Below, piece after piece: positions 1 to 6,466 of a DNA stretch of 16,424 nt. The stretch is from Candidatus Kapaibacterium sp. (GTDB taxonomy: Bacteria > Bacteroidota > Ignavibacteria > Palsa-1295). Below the pieces are notes generated by a model. That model was given only the letters and a program-made list of their open reading frames with translations. It was not told where the DNA came from and searched no databases. The DNA lies in contig JANWLI010000044.1 in the NCBI GenBank assembly GCA_025450975.1, forward strand, positions 1 through 16,424. Reading direction: 5' to 3'. Position numbers and translations under genes: made by a program. The stretch's first letter is position 1, and the number at the start of each line of letters is the position of its first letter.

Positions 1-354
1 AACGCGTACTATGTCACTTCCTGGAAACGCGGAAAGTGGAAAACTATCTACACGTTTCCTATGTGGGAATGGCAACTTCCGCCGACGCCGGATGCAAGTC
101 CGAACTACGGCTACTTTGGCTCGACAGAGCATACTAAGACCGACGAGACGTATACCGATACACTGTTACAGATCCTGAGCAATTTTTCCCTAGTGAAGAA
201 ACTCGCACCCGGCCGCATCCGGATCACCACACGAGCAGAACTGGATTACGGTGATTCCATCGCAATCGCCGAAAGTATGATAGCCGAAGTGAAGTTGCAA
301 AACGACACCGGCTCTATTGTCAAGGTAATGGTAGATACAAGTGGAAGGAATTAA
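1..354 (+). CDS. Unknown protein, C-terminal part
   Basis: The reading frame is open from base 1 and ends with TAA at 352-354, so about 117 C-terminal residues are visible and the true start lies outside the window. An internal ATG at 61 exists, but the frame runs upstream of it without a stop and encodes similar aromatic-rich sequence (Tyr-Tyr-Val, Trp-Lys), so I do not take it as the start. The segment is rich in Trp, Tyr, Pro and Thr and ends in a beta-strand-like stretch. No recognisable domain or motif. A second in-frame TAA follows immediately, and the next gene starts three bases after the first stop, which suggests cotranscription with the secreted protein that follows. Confidence 0.6.
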   Translation, partial: NAYYVTSWKRGKWKTIYTFPMWEWQLPPTPDASPNYGYFGSTEHTKTDETYTDTLLQILSNFSLVKKLAPGRIRITTRAELDYGDSIAIAESMIAEVKLQNDTGSIVKVMVDTSGRN

Positions 355-357
355 TAA

Positions 358-867
358 ATGAAGTCTATCCTCTGTTTTCTCCTGGCATTCGCCTCTATTC
401 AGGCATTTGCTCAGGCAGACCGAACATCGGAAGTGCACCGGATCATCAAGTCGAAAGACAGTCTCTTATTCGATGTCGGATTCAATCGTTGCGATATTCG
501 CCAATTCGAAATCCTCCTAAGCGAGCAGTTTGAATTCTACCATGACAAAGCAGGCATCACGCCATCGAAGACAGAGTTTATCGCCGGCATCCGCGACCGT
601 GTGTGTAAATTGAACTACAAACCTCGCAGAGAGCTGATAGAGTCATCTCTCGAAGTTCATCCGCTATTCCGTAACGACACATTATACGGAGCGCTGCAAT
701 CGGCCAAACATCGCTTCTATGCTCTCGAAAAAGATGGGACCGAGCGAATCACGAGCACCGCACTCTTCACACACCTCTGGCTCATCGAGCAAGGCCAGTG
801 GAAGTTAAGCCGCGGATATAGCTACGATCATAGAGATAACGGTGCATCAAAAAAGGCCAGGGATTAG
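358..867 (+). CDS. Secreted NTF2-like (DUF4440/SnoaL-type) protein
   Basis: This 169-residue protein begins with a clear Sec signal peptide: Lys at residue 2, a hydrophobic core at about residues 4-17, and an Ala-x-Ala-type end near residues 18-20 (Phe-Ala-Gln-Ala). Export to the periplasm or outside is therefore likely. The mature part has the pattern of the DUF4440/NTF2-like alpha+beta cone fold: an N-terminal helix with Asp-Ser-Leu-Leu-Phe-Asp, a Phe-Glu-Phe-Tyr-His-Asp strand, and a C-terminal strand pair with Trp-Leu-Ile-Glu-Gln-Gly-Gln-Trp-Lys-Leu-Ser-Arg. Members of this fold bind small ligands or act as small enzymes, but no activity can be assigned. The ATG lies three bases after the upstream stop. 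The last 21 bases overlap the 3' end of the convergent methyltransferase gene. Confidence 0.7.
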   Translation: MKSILCFLLAFASIQAFAQADRTSEVHRIIKSKDSLLFDVGFNRCDIRQFEILLSEQFEFYHDKAGITPSKTEFIAGIRDRVCKLNYKPRRELIESSLEVHPLFRNDTLYGALQSAKHRFYALEKDGTERITSTALFTHLWLIEQGQWKLSRGYSYDHRDNGASKKARD

Positions 868-1443
868 CCGCTTCGTTTTGCGAGCGTAATCCGTGTATGT
901 ATCCCCGAAGGTTTCTGCCATCATGCGCTCTTCGCGGGCTATGCGGCACGCGTACATAAGTGTAAATGCAAGTAGTGACGCCGCACCGGCTATCCAATTG
1001 GGAAAAAGCAACAACTGCGCGATCGCATAAAAGTAGATCGACGTGTACATCGGATGACGTATCCGGCTGTAGACGCCGCTGGTAATAAGCGCATGGTTGT
1101 TCTTGATCTCCAATGTTACGGACCAGTTCGTCCCGAGATCGGCATGCGACCGATAGAACAGCCACAGATACGCGATGAGGAATAGCACGCCGATCCAATA
1201 TGCGGCTGCCGGTAGTGCATGATCGGCAAAGGAAAAGACGTCAGTGAGGGCATACACAAGCGGTATAACGATGAGCCCGACCGCCATCATCACCAGCAGA
1301 AAGACCTCAAGCTCGTCGCGCTGGTTCTTTATCGTCGCCACCTTCTTACTCCTCGCTTCGAATGGTGCGCGGATCGCCGCACTGATAATGAAGCCAACAA
1401 ATAATGTGACGATACCGACGGTTGGTGACATGTATATTTGCAT
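847..1443 (-). CDS. ICMT/PEMT-like integral membrane methyltransferase
   Basis: This 198-residue membrane protein has hydrophobic segments at about residues 5-25, 45-67, 78-97 and 133-160, followed by the C-terminal signature of isoprenylcysteine carboxyl methyltransferase and phospholipid methyltransferase families: Arg-His-Pro-Met-Tyr-Thr-Ser, then Glu-Glu-Arg-Met-Met and Phe-Gly-Asp-Thr-Tyr-x-x-Tyr. These form the SAM and lipid site in characterised homologues. The bacterial substrate is unknown. ATG at 1443 is chosen; a TTG directly before it (1446) sits 7 nt after an AGGTG and could be the real start, adding one residue. The gene is divergent from the DUF2200 gene (39-nt gap) and its 3' end overlaps the NTF2-like gene tail to tail. 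Confidence 0.8.
   Translation of the reverse strand: MQIYMSPTVGIVTLFVGFIISAAIRAPFEARSKKVATIKNQRDELEVFLLVMMAVGLIVIPLVYALTDVFSFADHALPAAAYWIGVLFLIAYLWLFYRSHADLGTNWSVTLEIKNNHALITSGVYSRIRHPMYTSIYFYAIAQLLLFPNWIAGAASLLAFTLMYACRIAREERMMAETFGDTYTDYARKTKRLIPGLF
1433..1440 (+). promoter_or_regulatory. Bacteroidota-type -7 promoter element (TATATTTG)
   Basis: A perfect TAnnTTTG octamer lies 42 nt before the DUF2200 start codon, inside the first codons of the divergent methyltransferase gene. No TTTG was found at the -33 distance, so this is a half-match. Confidence 0.4.
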
Positions 1444-1482
1444 CAATTTTTCGCACCTATACTTTGCGACAGAGCCCTAACA

Positions 1483-1830
1483 ATGGACAACACAAGAGTA
1501 TTTAAGATGTCTTTTGCGAGCGTCTATCCGCTATATATACAAAAAGCCGAGAAGAAGGGACGCACAAAAGAAGAACTGGATACGGTTATCCGCTGGTTGA
1601 CCGGGTTTGATAAAAAAACGTTGCAGGAGCAGATCGATCGCAAGACCGATTTTCAAACCTTCTTCGCTGAAGCGAAGCTGAACCCGAATGCCTCGAAGAT
1701 CACCGGCGTCATCTGCGGCCATCGTGTCGAAGACATCGAGGATAAGCTCATGCAGAAGGTTCGCTATCTCGATAAGCTCGTCGACGAGCTAGCCAAGGGC
1801 AAGGCGATAGAGAAGATCCTGCGGAAGTAA
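1483..1830 (+). CDS. DUF2200 family protein
   Basis: A 115-residue soluble protein that matches the DUF2200 family along its whole length: an N-terminal Met-x-Phe-Ala-Ser-Val-Tyr-Pro-Leu-Tyr segment, the Lys-Gly-Arg-Thr-Lys-Glu-Glu helix, a Trp-Leu-Thr-Gly motif, Asp-Phe-Gln-Thr-Phe-Phe-Ala-Glu-Ala, Val-Glu-Asp-Ile-Glu-Asp, and the family's conserved C-terminal Leu-Val-Asp-Glu-Leu-Ala-Lys-Gly-Lys-Ala. The biochemical role of the family is unknown. The ATG at 1483 puts the start where family members begin; an upstream in-frame TTG at 1438 would add 15 residues that do not fit the family. Divergent from the ICMT-like gene. Confidence 0.9.
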   Translation: MDNTRVFKMSFASVYPLYIQKAEKKGRTKEELDTVIRWLTGFDKKTLQEQIDRKTDFQTFFAEAKLNPNASKITGVICGHRVEDIEDKLMQKVRYLDKLVDELAKGKAIEKILRK

Positions 1831-1840
1831 TTCGGCCGCG

Positions 1841-2500
1841 TTATTCCAAGTTCGACGCCATCCGCTTTATATCTTTAACCGTAATGACATTCTTCGTGTA
1901 GCCATTCTGCGCCACATAGATCATCGCATGGGCAACTTGCTTCATCGTTGCGATCGTGTTCGGCAACAGGATCTTTATTACCGGGACAAGCCATGCAACG
2001 TAATTATAATACTTGAGCACTCTTGTCTGATCTGGTCGCGGGATCATGACGCCGATGCGGAATCCGAATGCCTGCTTGAATGGCAATTTCATGAGGTCAT
2101 TTTCCGTCTTCCCTTTTACCCGGGCCCACATGCTCCGGCCTTTTTCACTGCTGTCAGTTCCGGCACCGCTCACATAGATAAATGACATGCGCGGATTTGG
2201 ATCTGTTGCCTTAGCGAAATGCAAGGTTGTGTCGTAGGTGATCCGGCGGTATTCGTCTTCCTTCATACCGATGCTGCTCACTCCGGCACAGAAAAAGCAC
2301 GCATCATAGCCTTTTAGTTTTGGATTGTCTACACTCAACGATAGAAAATCACCTATGATGTATTCTGTTAGTTTAGGGTGCGCAATACCTGTCGGCCTGC
2401 GGCTTACACTCAGGATTTCCGATATCTGCGGGAGATCGAGACATTCGAGCAGAACCCCTTCCCCTACCATTCCCGTCGCTCCGGTTATGATGACTTCCAT
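1841..2500 (-). CDS. Atypical NAD(P)-binding SDR, TIP30/HTATIP2-like
   Basis: A 219-residue single-domain Rossmann protein. The N-terminal beta-alpha-beta shows Gly-Ala-Thr-Gly-Met-Val-Gly-Glu-Gly at residues 7-15, the nucleotide-binding loop of extended/atypical SDRs, followed by Ser-Arg-Arg near residue 33, a likely NADP phosphate contact. A Cys-Phe-Phe-Cys-Ala-Gly strand and Tyr-Val-Ser-Gly-Ala-Gly follow. The usual catalytic Tyr-x-x-x-Lys is replaced by Met-Trp-Ala-Arg-Val-Lys-Gly-Lys, seen in NAD(P)H-binding relatives, so classical dehydrogenase activity is doubtful. The ATG at 2500 immediately precedes the first beta strand. It is divergent from the reductase gene at 2569 and ends 10 nt from the convergent DUF2200 gene. 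Confidence 0.82.
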   Translation of the reverse strand: MEVIITGATGMVGEGVLLECLDLPQISEILSVSRRPTGIAHPKLTEYIIGDFLSLSVDNPKLKGYDACFFCAGVSSIGMKEDEYRRITYDTTLHFAKATDPNPRMSFIYVSGAGTDSSEKGRSMWARVKGKTENDLMKLPFKQAFGFRIGVMIPRPDQTRVLKYYNYVAWLVPVIKILLPNTIATMKQVAHAMIYVAQNGYTKNVITVKDIKRMASNLE

Positions 2501-2510
2501 TCGGTATCAG

Positions 2511-2518
2511 TATATTTG
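2511..2518 (+). promoter_or_regulatory. Bacteroidota-type -7 promoter element (TATATTTG)
   Basis: A perfect TAnnTTTG octamer in the divergent intergenic space, 50 nt before the ATG of the RibD-fold reductase. No convincing -33 TTTG. Confidence 0.45.
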
Positions 2519-2568
2519 TTCAAAGTTACGGCCGGACCATACGCCGGTGCCTAAGACAATAGAAAGAC

Positions 2569-3132
2569 ATGAGAAGAGTAATTGCAGGGATCAATATGAC
2601 GATTGACGGATTCTGCGATCATACAGCAGGGATCGCAGACGACGAAATACATCAGCATTATAGTGAGGTATTGCGTAATGCAGACACCATTATATGGGGC
2701 CGGATAACCTATCAGCTTATGGAAAGTTTTTGGCCTTCTGTTGTAAACGAACCCACTGGCGACAAAGCAATAGATGAGTTTGCCGTCTTAATAGACGATA
2801 TTCCAAAGATCGTGTATTCGCGCACACTTCATCGTGTCGATTGGAAAAACACAACATTGAAAAACGAGATCAGCAAGGAGGAAATTTTAGGACTCAAGCA
2901 ACAGCCTGGTAAAAATATTTTAGTCGGCAGCCCGAGTATGATCGTCGCCTTCGCACAACTTGGCGTAGTCGATGAATACCAGCTCTGCGTTCATCCGGTT
3001 ATTTTAGGGAAGGGCTTGCCATTGTTTAAGAACATCAATGAAAGTATGAGCCTTAAACTCCTACGAACAAAAACCTTCGAAAGTGGCGTAGTGCTTCATT
3101 GCTACGCACCTCCCGCTGAAACAGTAGCCTAA
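2569..3132 (+). CDS. Dihydrofolate reductase-fold protein (RibD C-terminal domain)
   Basis: A 187-residue stand-alone RibD C-terminal/DHFR-fold protein. The family signatures are Met-Thr-Ile-Asp-Gly-Phe near the N-terminus, Ile-Ile-Trp-Gly-Arg-Ile-Thr-Tyr at about residues 40-47, Ile-Pro-Lys-Ile-Val-Tyr-Ser-Arg-Thr, Ile-Leu-Val-Gly-Ser-Pro-Ser at about 120-127 (NADPH phosphate loop), and Asp-Glu-Tyr-Gln-Leu-x-Val-His-Pro-Val-Ile-Leu-Gly-Lys-Gly-Leu-Pro-Leu-Phe. Such single-domain proteins (YyaP/YwjB type) are presumed NADPH-dependent reductases of unknown substrate. No deaminase domain is present, so this is not riboflavin RibD. The next gene follows after 8 nt, likely in the same transcript. 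Confidence 0.88.
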   Translation: MRRVIAGINMTIDGFCDHTAGIADDEIHQHYSEVLRNADTIIWGRITYQLMESFWPSVVNEPTGDKAIDEFAVLIDDIPKIVYSRTLHRVDWKNTTLKNEISKEEILGLKQQPGKNILVGSPSMIVAFAQLGVVDEYQLCVHPVILGKGLPLFKNINESMSLKLLRTKTFESGVVLHCYAPPAETVA

Positions 3133-3140
3133 TCATTTAT

Positions 3141-3569
3141 ATGAGTGTACAAGAACAGATCAAAGAGTATATTGCGAGTCAGCCTGCACCAAAACGCAGT
3201 GACATGCAAGCGCTCCACCAACGCATACTTCAGGTAGGACCAAAATGTAAGTTATGGTTCTTGGATGGTAAAAACAGTGAGAATAAAGTTGTTTCTAATC
3301 CTAATATAGGATACGGACTTCAGACCATTACGTATGCCGATGGTAAATCCAGAGAGTTTTATCAGATCGGCCTCAGTGCAAACACAACCGGGATCTCTGT
3401 CTATATTCTTGGTATCGATGATAAGACATACTTAGCCAACACATACGGGAAAAAACTAGGCAAGGCGAGCGTGACCGGCTATTGCATCAAGTTCAAAGCG
3501 CTCAAAGTTGTAAACATTGATATACTCGAAGCTGCAATACGAGATGGGTTTGCGGCTCACAAGAAGTGA
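3141..3569 (+). CDS. DUF1801 family protein
   Basis: A 142-residue protein matching DUF1801 (YdhG/YjhX-like fold): N-terminal helix with Tyr-Ile-Ala-Ser-Gln-Pro, central Trp-Phe-Leu-Asp-Gly, then Asn-Ile-Gly-Tyr-Gly, Phe-Tyr-Gln-Ile-Gly-Leu-Ser, Thr-Thr-Gly-Ile-Ser-Val-Tyr, and the C-terminal Gly-Lys-Ala-Ser-Val-Thr-Gly-Tyr-Cys-Ile-Lys-Phe-Lys strand. The function of the family is not established; some members resemble iron or nucleotide chaperone folds. It starts 8 nt after the reductase gene and ends just before the large hairpin-repeat block. Confidence 0.85.
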   Translation: MSVQEQIKEYIASQPAPKRSDMQALHQRILQVGPKCKLWFLDGKNSENKVVSNPNIGYGLQTITYADGKSREFYQIGLSANTTGISVYILGIDDKTYLANTYGKKLGKASVTGYCIKFKALKVVNIDILEAAIRDGFAAHKK

Positions 3570-3582
3570 TGGCCGTTCTGTC

Positions 3583-3666
3583 GTCGCTGCCGCGACTTGG
3601 CAATCGCGATCCTTCCCTTTCCCGCCGTTGAAACGGCGGTCTAACGTCGGACGCCGCGTCCGCGGC
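3583..3666 (-). repeat. Tripartite hairpin repeat, inverted copy R1
   Basis: Three hairpins read on the minus strand. H1 (3666-3653) is GCCGC-GGAC-GCGGC. H2 (3640-3621) has stem CCGCCGT/ACGGCGG with loop TTCA. H3 (3596-3583) is GTCGC-GGCA-GCGAC. The spacers are 12 and 24 nt, matching the plus-strand copies, and a CCAA precedes H3 as in other copies. H1 and H2 stems differ from the other copies but still pair perfectly. Confidence 0.7.
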
Positions 3667-3675
3667 TACGCCTTG

Positions 3676-3739
3676 CCGCGACAAGTCGCGGCCATCGCAC
3701 ACACATCGGAAGCAACAACCAGAGGAGTCGCAAAGCGAC
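3676..3739. repeat. Extra hairpins between two opposed repeat copies
   Basis: Two more inverted repeats lie between the inverted copy R1 and the direct copy A: CCGCGA-CAAG-TCGCGG (3676-3691) and GTCGC-AAA-GCGAC (3727-3739). They resemble H1/H3 stems and may be remnants of further copies. Confidence 0.5.
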
Positions 3740-3744
3740 GACAA

Positions 3745-3833
3745 CCCAGAGTCGCGCCAGCGACGGCCGACAATAGCCCGCCGCTTCAGCGGCGGGACGA
3801 AGACGACACGTCCCCCAGAGTCGCGGCAGCGAC
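3745..3833 (+). repeat. Tripartite hairpin repeat, copy A
   Basis: H1 is GTCGC-GCCA-GCGAC (3751-3764), then a 12-nt spacer ending in ATAG. H2 is CCCGCCGC-TTCA-GCGGCGGG (3777-3796), then a 23-nt spacer. H3 is GTCGC-GGCA-GCGAC (3820-3833). This is the most complete copy: all three stems are intact. It faces R1, giving a head-to-head pair over about 250 bp, like BIME arrangements of REP elements. Confidence 0.75.
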
Positions 3834-4015
3834 GGAAGAAATCAAGTTAAAGATATTGTCATACGTAAAGATATTCGTTCATGGGATTGACTTTTCCCGC
3901 TCCCAGGCCTTTATTTCATATCAATTACAGTTTTTTAGGACAGGCATAGATATTGCACCCTTGTCAGAATCTTCCACAACATCTTCTGTTGTAGGGCTTA
4001 GAAACGAAAGAAAGC
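3834..4015. other. Non-coding stretch before the cupin gene
   Basis: After the repeats this A+T-richer stretch holds two near-copies of AAAGATATT (around 3848 and 3868). I see no recognisable promoter, terminator or gene. A frame running through it from 3517 is a product of the repeats and shows no protein-like composition. Confidence 0.4.
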
Positions 4016-4342
4016 ATGAGTACTATAATGGAGCAGTCAGGAATATTTAGCCCTCTCGAAAGCATTGAATACAGCGAAGGATCGGTGGTAAGTAAAACGA
4101 TAATAAAGAAGCCCTCAGGAAACATAACCTTATTTGCGTTTGATAAGGGCGAAGGACTAGCCGAGCACAGCTCGCCACATGAGGCTCTCGTCGGATTACT
4201 CGATGGCAAGGCTGAAATTACGATCGGTGAAACTTCGTACAATTTGCAGGCAGGACAAAGCATCATTCTCCCTGCGAATATTCCTCATTCACTCAAAGCA
4301 AGCGAGAAATTTAAAATGATGCTTACGATGATTAAGGATTAA
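4016..4342 (+). CDS. Small cupin-domain protein
   Basis: A 108-residue single cupin. Motif 1 is seen around residues 45-65: Gly-x-Gly-Leu-Ala-Glu-His-Ser-Ser-Pro-His-Glu-Ala, giving two His and one Glu as likely metal ligands, followed by Gly-Lys-Ala-Glu-Ile-Thr-Ile-Gly. Motif 2 is Leu-x-Ala-Gly-Gln-Ser-Ile-Ile-Leu-Pro-Ala-Asn-Ile-Pro-His-Ser (about residues 78-94) with the third His. Length and motifs fit cupin_2 proteins, which bind a divalent metal and may be enzymes or sensors; substrate unknown. An ATG four codons later (Met-Glu-Gln) is an alternative start. It stands alone between two repeat-bearing spacers. Confidence 0.85.
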   Translation: MSTIMEQSGIFSPLESIEYSEGSVVSKTIIKKPSGNITLFAFDKGEGLAEHSSPHEALVGLLDGKAEITIGETSYNLQAGQSIILPANIPHSLKASEKFKMMLTMIKD

Positions 4343-4355
4343 CTACGTAGGATAG

Positions 4356-4382
4356 GTGTCGGCCGACGCTGGCCCGCCGCTT
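4356..4382 (+). repeat. Degenerate remnant of the hairpin repeat
   Basis: Only the inter-hairpin spacer (GGCCGACGCT, 4361-4370) and the left arm of H2 (CCCGCCGCT, 4373-4381) remain. The right arm is missing, so H2 cannot form. Confidence 0.5.
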
Positions 4383-4492
4383 TAACCCCAGACGCCCATA
4401 CCTCCGCCCCTCATACCCCCTTATAAGCTGCCGCTTTTTGTTCTTATCAATATGCTCACAGCGTGATCTTTCCGTAGTTTTACAGTGTACCA

Positions 4493-5191
4493 ATGAACTT
4501 TCGCCCGCTTGCATACAAGTATCTGACATTCAACACGCCGCTCTCCGATGCGCATGCCGATGCACTTGCCCGCCGGTGCAGCCCGGCAACGAACATTCTC
4601 GATCTTGGCTGCGGCTGGGGTGAGTTGTTGCTGCGACTGGTTACTGCTAATCCTGGATCCGTGGGCGTCGGCATCGATAACGATCCTGCTCTTGTTGCAC
4701 GCGCCACGGGACTGGCTGGTGAGCGAGAGCTTGGAAGCCGCGTGACGTTCGAAGCAGCCGATGCTAAGAATGTAGAAGGCACCTACGATCTTGTCGTGTC
4801 TATCGGTGCAACGCATATCTGGGGCAGCGACGCCGAGGCCCTCGCCTTTCTGCGCGAGCATCTGGTTTCCGGCGGAAAACTTCTCTTCGGCACTGGCATA
4901 TATATGAAGCCGCCGTCTCCCGGGATCAAAGATATCTTTGGCGAACTGCCAACGTATGACGAACTACAGACGATCGTTGGCGACGCAGGCTTCACCATCG
5001 TAAGCACCGACCTTGCATCGCTCGAAGAGTGGGACGACTTCACATCCACATGGCGTCGCGGCCTTGAAGAATCAACTGATAAGGATATGCAAGCCCTCGC
5101 TCGCGAGCGGAAGGCAGAGTATGAAGATGAAGAAGGTTATCGCGGAGTGCTCGGGCTTTGTTATGTAGTAGCCCAACGCGCAGCCGCATAA
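4493..5191 (+). CDS. Class I SAM-dependent methyltransferase
   Basis: A 232-residue cytoplasmic enzyme with the Rossmann-like methyltransferase fold. Motif I is Ile-Leu-Asp-Leu-Gly-Cys-Gly-Trp-Gly at about residues 35-43. The acidic residue ending strand 2 is in Gly-Ile-Asp-Asn-Asp (about 60-64). Ala-Ala-Asp-Ala-Lys corresponds to motif II, and Tyr-Asp-Leu-Val-Val-Ser-Ile-Gly-Ala is strand 4. A C-terminal part of about 100 residues (Trp-x-x-Phe, Trp-Arg-Arg-Gly) probably binds the substrate, which cannot be told. A TAGTTTTA at 4475-4482, one base off TAnnTTTG, sits 10 nt before the ATG and would give a nearly leaderless mRNA. Codon use favours C/G-ending codons, unlike the later A+T-rich island. 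Confidence 0.88.
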   Translation: MNFRPLAYKYLTFNTPLSDAHADALARRCSPATNILDLGCGWGELLLRLVTANPGSVGVGIDNDPALVARATGLAGERELGSRVTFEAADAKNVEGTYDLVVSIGATHIWGSDAEALAFLREHLVSGGKLLFGTGIYMKPPSPGIKDIFGELPTYDELQTIVGDAGFTIVSTDLASLEEWDDFTSTWRRGLEESTDKDMQALARERKAEYEDEEGYRGVLGLCYVVAQRAAA

Positions 5192-5202
5192 ACTCCCCAC
5201 CC

Positions 5203-5253
5203 CCCAGTCGCACCAGCGACGGCCGGACGCTAGCCCGCCGCCCAAGGGCACGG
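5203..5253 (+). repeat. Tripartite hairpin repeat, degenerate copy B
   Basis: H1 is GTCGC-ACCA-GCGAC (5207-5220), intact with a changed loop. The spacer is 13 nt and contains GACGCTAG. H2 is eroded (CCCGCCGCCCAAGGGCACGG, 5234-5253), keeping only an internal GCCC/GGGC pairing. No clear H3. Confidence 0.6.
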
Positions 5254-5324
5254 TAGCTACGACAGAGGCCGGTTGCATCGACGAGAGCATGAACTATTGA
5301 TGTTACCGCCAGAGTTACCTTAGT

Positions 5325-5552
5325 ATGCCAACTGAACTCCTAGCACGCATTACTATTAACTCTGCGCAAGCCGGCGGGAAGCCGTGCATTCGTGGAATGC
5401 GGATTCGTGTTCAGGATGTCCTCGACCTCCTCTCCAATGGCCTGTCCTCCGAGCAAGTTCTCAAGGAGATGCCAGATCTCGAACTTGACGATATTCGTGC
5501 CGCACTTGCCTACGCCTCACGAGCTGTTAATCACGAAGTGATCGTCGTATGA
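5325..5552 (+). CDS. DUF433 antitoxin (VapB45-like)
   Basis: A 75-residue DUF433 protein. Signatures are Arg-Ile-Thr-x-Asn near residue 10, Gly-Gly-Lys-Pro-Cys-Ile-Arg-Gly-Met-Arg-Ile (about 17-27), the Val-x-Asp-Val-Leu-Asp-Leu-Leu-x-x-Gly-Leu helix-turn-helix segment, and Pro-Asp-Leu-Glu-x-Asp-Asp-Ile-x-Ala-Ala-Leu-Ala-Tyr. DUF433 proteins pair with DUF5615 PIN-like toxins; they bind DNA and the toxin and usually autorepress. The stop codon overlaps the start of the next gene (ATGA), giving translational coupling typical of antitoxin-first modules. Confidence 0.88.
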   Translation: MPTELLARITINSAQAGGKPCIRGMRIRVQDVLDLLSNGLSSEQVLKEMPDLELDDIRAALAYASRAVNHEVIVV

Positions 5553-5884
5553 CGCTCTGGATCGATGCGCAGCTCTCTCCTGCTCTTGCATCGTGGATAA
5601 CAACTACATTCCCGAGCACTGATGCTGTCGCCGTTCGCGATATCGGACTTCGTGATGCCGATGATATGGAGATATTCCGTAAAGGAAAAAAAGAAGGATC
5701 AATTATACTTACAAAGGACGAGGACTTCGTCAGAATCGTGCAACATTACGGACCTCCTCCGCAAGTTATCTGGCTGACCTGCGGCAATACGTCGAATGCG
5801 GTACTCAAAGAAATACTCACACTCCATCTGGAAAAAGCATTGAGCATCCTTGCAACCGGAGAGGCGTTAGTAGAGATAAAGTAG
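5549..5884 (+). CDS. DUF5615 PIN-like toxin (VapC45/Mut7-C type)
   Basis: A 111-residue PIN-like nuclease of the DUF5615 family. Conserved acidic residues are visible: Trp-Ile-Asp-Ala-Gln-Leu-Ser-Pro at residues 4-11 (first catalytic Asp), the Arg-Asp-Ile-Gly-Leu-Arg-Asp-Ala-Asp-Asp segment near 30-39, and Ile-Leu-Thr-Lys-Asp-Glu-Asp-Phe near 54-61. The strand Val-Ile-Trp-Leu-Thr-Cys-Gly-Asn-Thr-Ser is also typical. It is predicted to cleave RNA when free of its antitoxin. It starts inside the stop of the DUF433 gene. Repeats flank the module on both sides. Confidence 0.88.
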   Translation: MTLWIDAQLSPALASWITTTFPSTDAVAVRDIGLRDADDMEIFRKGKKEGSIILTKDEDFVRIVQHYGPPPQVIWLTCGNTSNAVLKEILTLHLEKALSILATGEALVEIK

Positions 5885-5890
5885 GCTACC

Positions 5891-5976
5891 CCCAGTCGCG
5901 CCAGCGACGGCCGACGCTAGCCCGCCGCTTGGGCGGCGGGGAGGCAGCAGCGCAGGGACCAAGTCGCGGCAAGGAC
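5891..5976 (+). repeat. Tripartite hairpin repeat, copy C
   Basis: H1 is GTCGC-GCCA-GCGAC (5895-5908), then the 12-nt spacer GGCCGACGCTAG. H2 is CCCGCCGC-TTGG-GCGGCGGG (5921-5940) with a different loop. After a 22-nt spacer, H3 (5963-5976) is present but has two mismatches. It begins 6 nt after the toxin stop codon. Confidence 0.72.
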
Positions 5977-6014
5977 TCCCTCGTCATCGCCGAGCGCATG
6001 CAGCGAAAATGGAA

Positions 6015-6022
6015 TATATTTG
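6015..6022 (+). promoter_or_regulatory. Bacteroidota-type -7 promoter element (TATATTTG)
   Basis: A perfect TAnnTTTG octamer 19 nt before the start of the transposase remnant. No -33 match. Confidence 0.4.
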
Positions 6023-6041
6023 TATATAAGCATTCTAAGCA

Positions 6042-6464
6042 ATGAAGGAATCTAGAACGAAATATAGTCCACGGTTCAAAGCAAAAGTTGCGTTTGAGGC
6101 ACTTCGCCATCGGGATACGATTGCAGCTTTGTCTAAACGATACGATGTCCATCCTAACCTGGTAAGCAGGTGGAGAAATACTTTGATTCTTAATCTCAAA
6201 CATGCTTTTGATCAAACTACGGCTCGACAAACTAAGACGGGTTCTCCTAAACTCCACGAAAAACTTCGCCAACTAAAGGAGGTGAACGATACACTGAAGA
6301 AAAAAGCTACTAGAGTATCACTGACAAAGCGACGGGCAATGATCGAACCCGATCACCCGTTGAGCATTCGCCGCCAGTGCGACTTATTAGGCATTCATCG
6401 CAGCGGCCTGTATTACCAGCAGATCAAAAAGAAAAGACGTCCTACCCACCGCGCCGCCGCCTAA
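6042..6464 (+). CDS. Truncated IS3-family transposase (OrfA plus start of OrfB)
   Basis: A 140-residue frame. Residues 1-45 are a typical IS3 OrfA helix-turn-helix: Tyr-Ser-Pro-Arg-Phe-Lys-Ala-Lys-Val-Ala, Thr-Ile-Ala-Ala-Leu-Ser-Lys-Arg-Tyr-Asp-Val-His-Pro. About residues 75-88 hold the OrfA leucine-zipper end (Leu-Lys-Glu-Val-Asn-Asp-Thr-Leu-Lys-Lys-Lys). This runs in the same frame into the OrfB N-terminus (Arg-Arg-Ala-Met-Ile-Glu-Pro-Asp-His-Pro, Ser-Ile-Arg-Arg-Gln-Cys, Gly-Leu-Tyr-Tyr). In complete elements OrfB continues for about 250 residues with the DDE integrase core; here it stops after about 50, and the last codons read into the adjacent hairpin repeat. OrfA and OrfB normally need a -1 frameshift. 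The protein cannot transpose the element by itself. IS ends could not be identified. Confidence 0.8.
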   Translation: MKESRTKYSPRFKAKVAFEALRHRDTIAALSKRYDVHPNLVSRWRNTLILNLKHAFDQTTARQTKTGSPKLHEKLRQLKEVNDTLKKKATRVSLTKRRAMIEPDHPLSIRRQCDLLGIHRSGLYYQQIKKKRRPTHRAAA

Positions 6465-6466
6465 TA

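Noticed and set aside
3517..4050. Long open frame (177 codons) across the repeat block
   Set aside because: It overlaps the DUF1801 gene end and the cupin start, and most of it is a reading of G+C-rich hairpin repeats with arginine-rich, low-complexity product.
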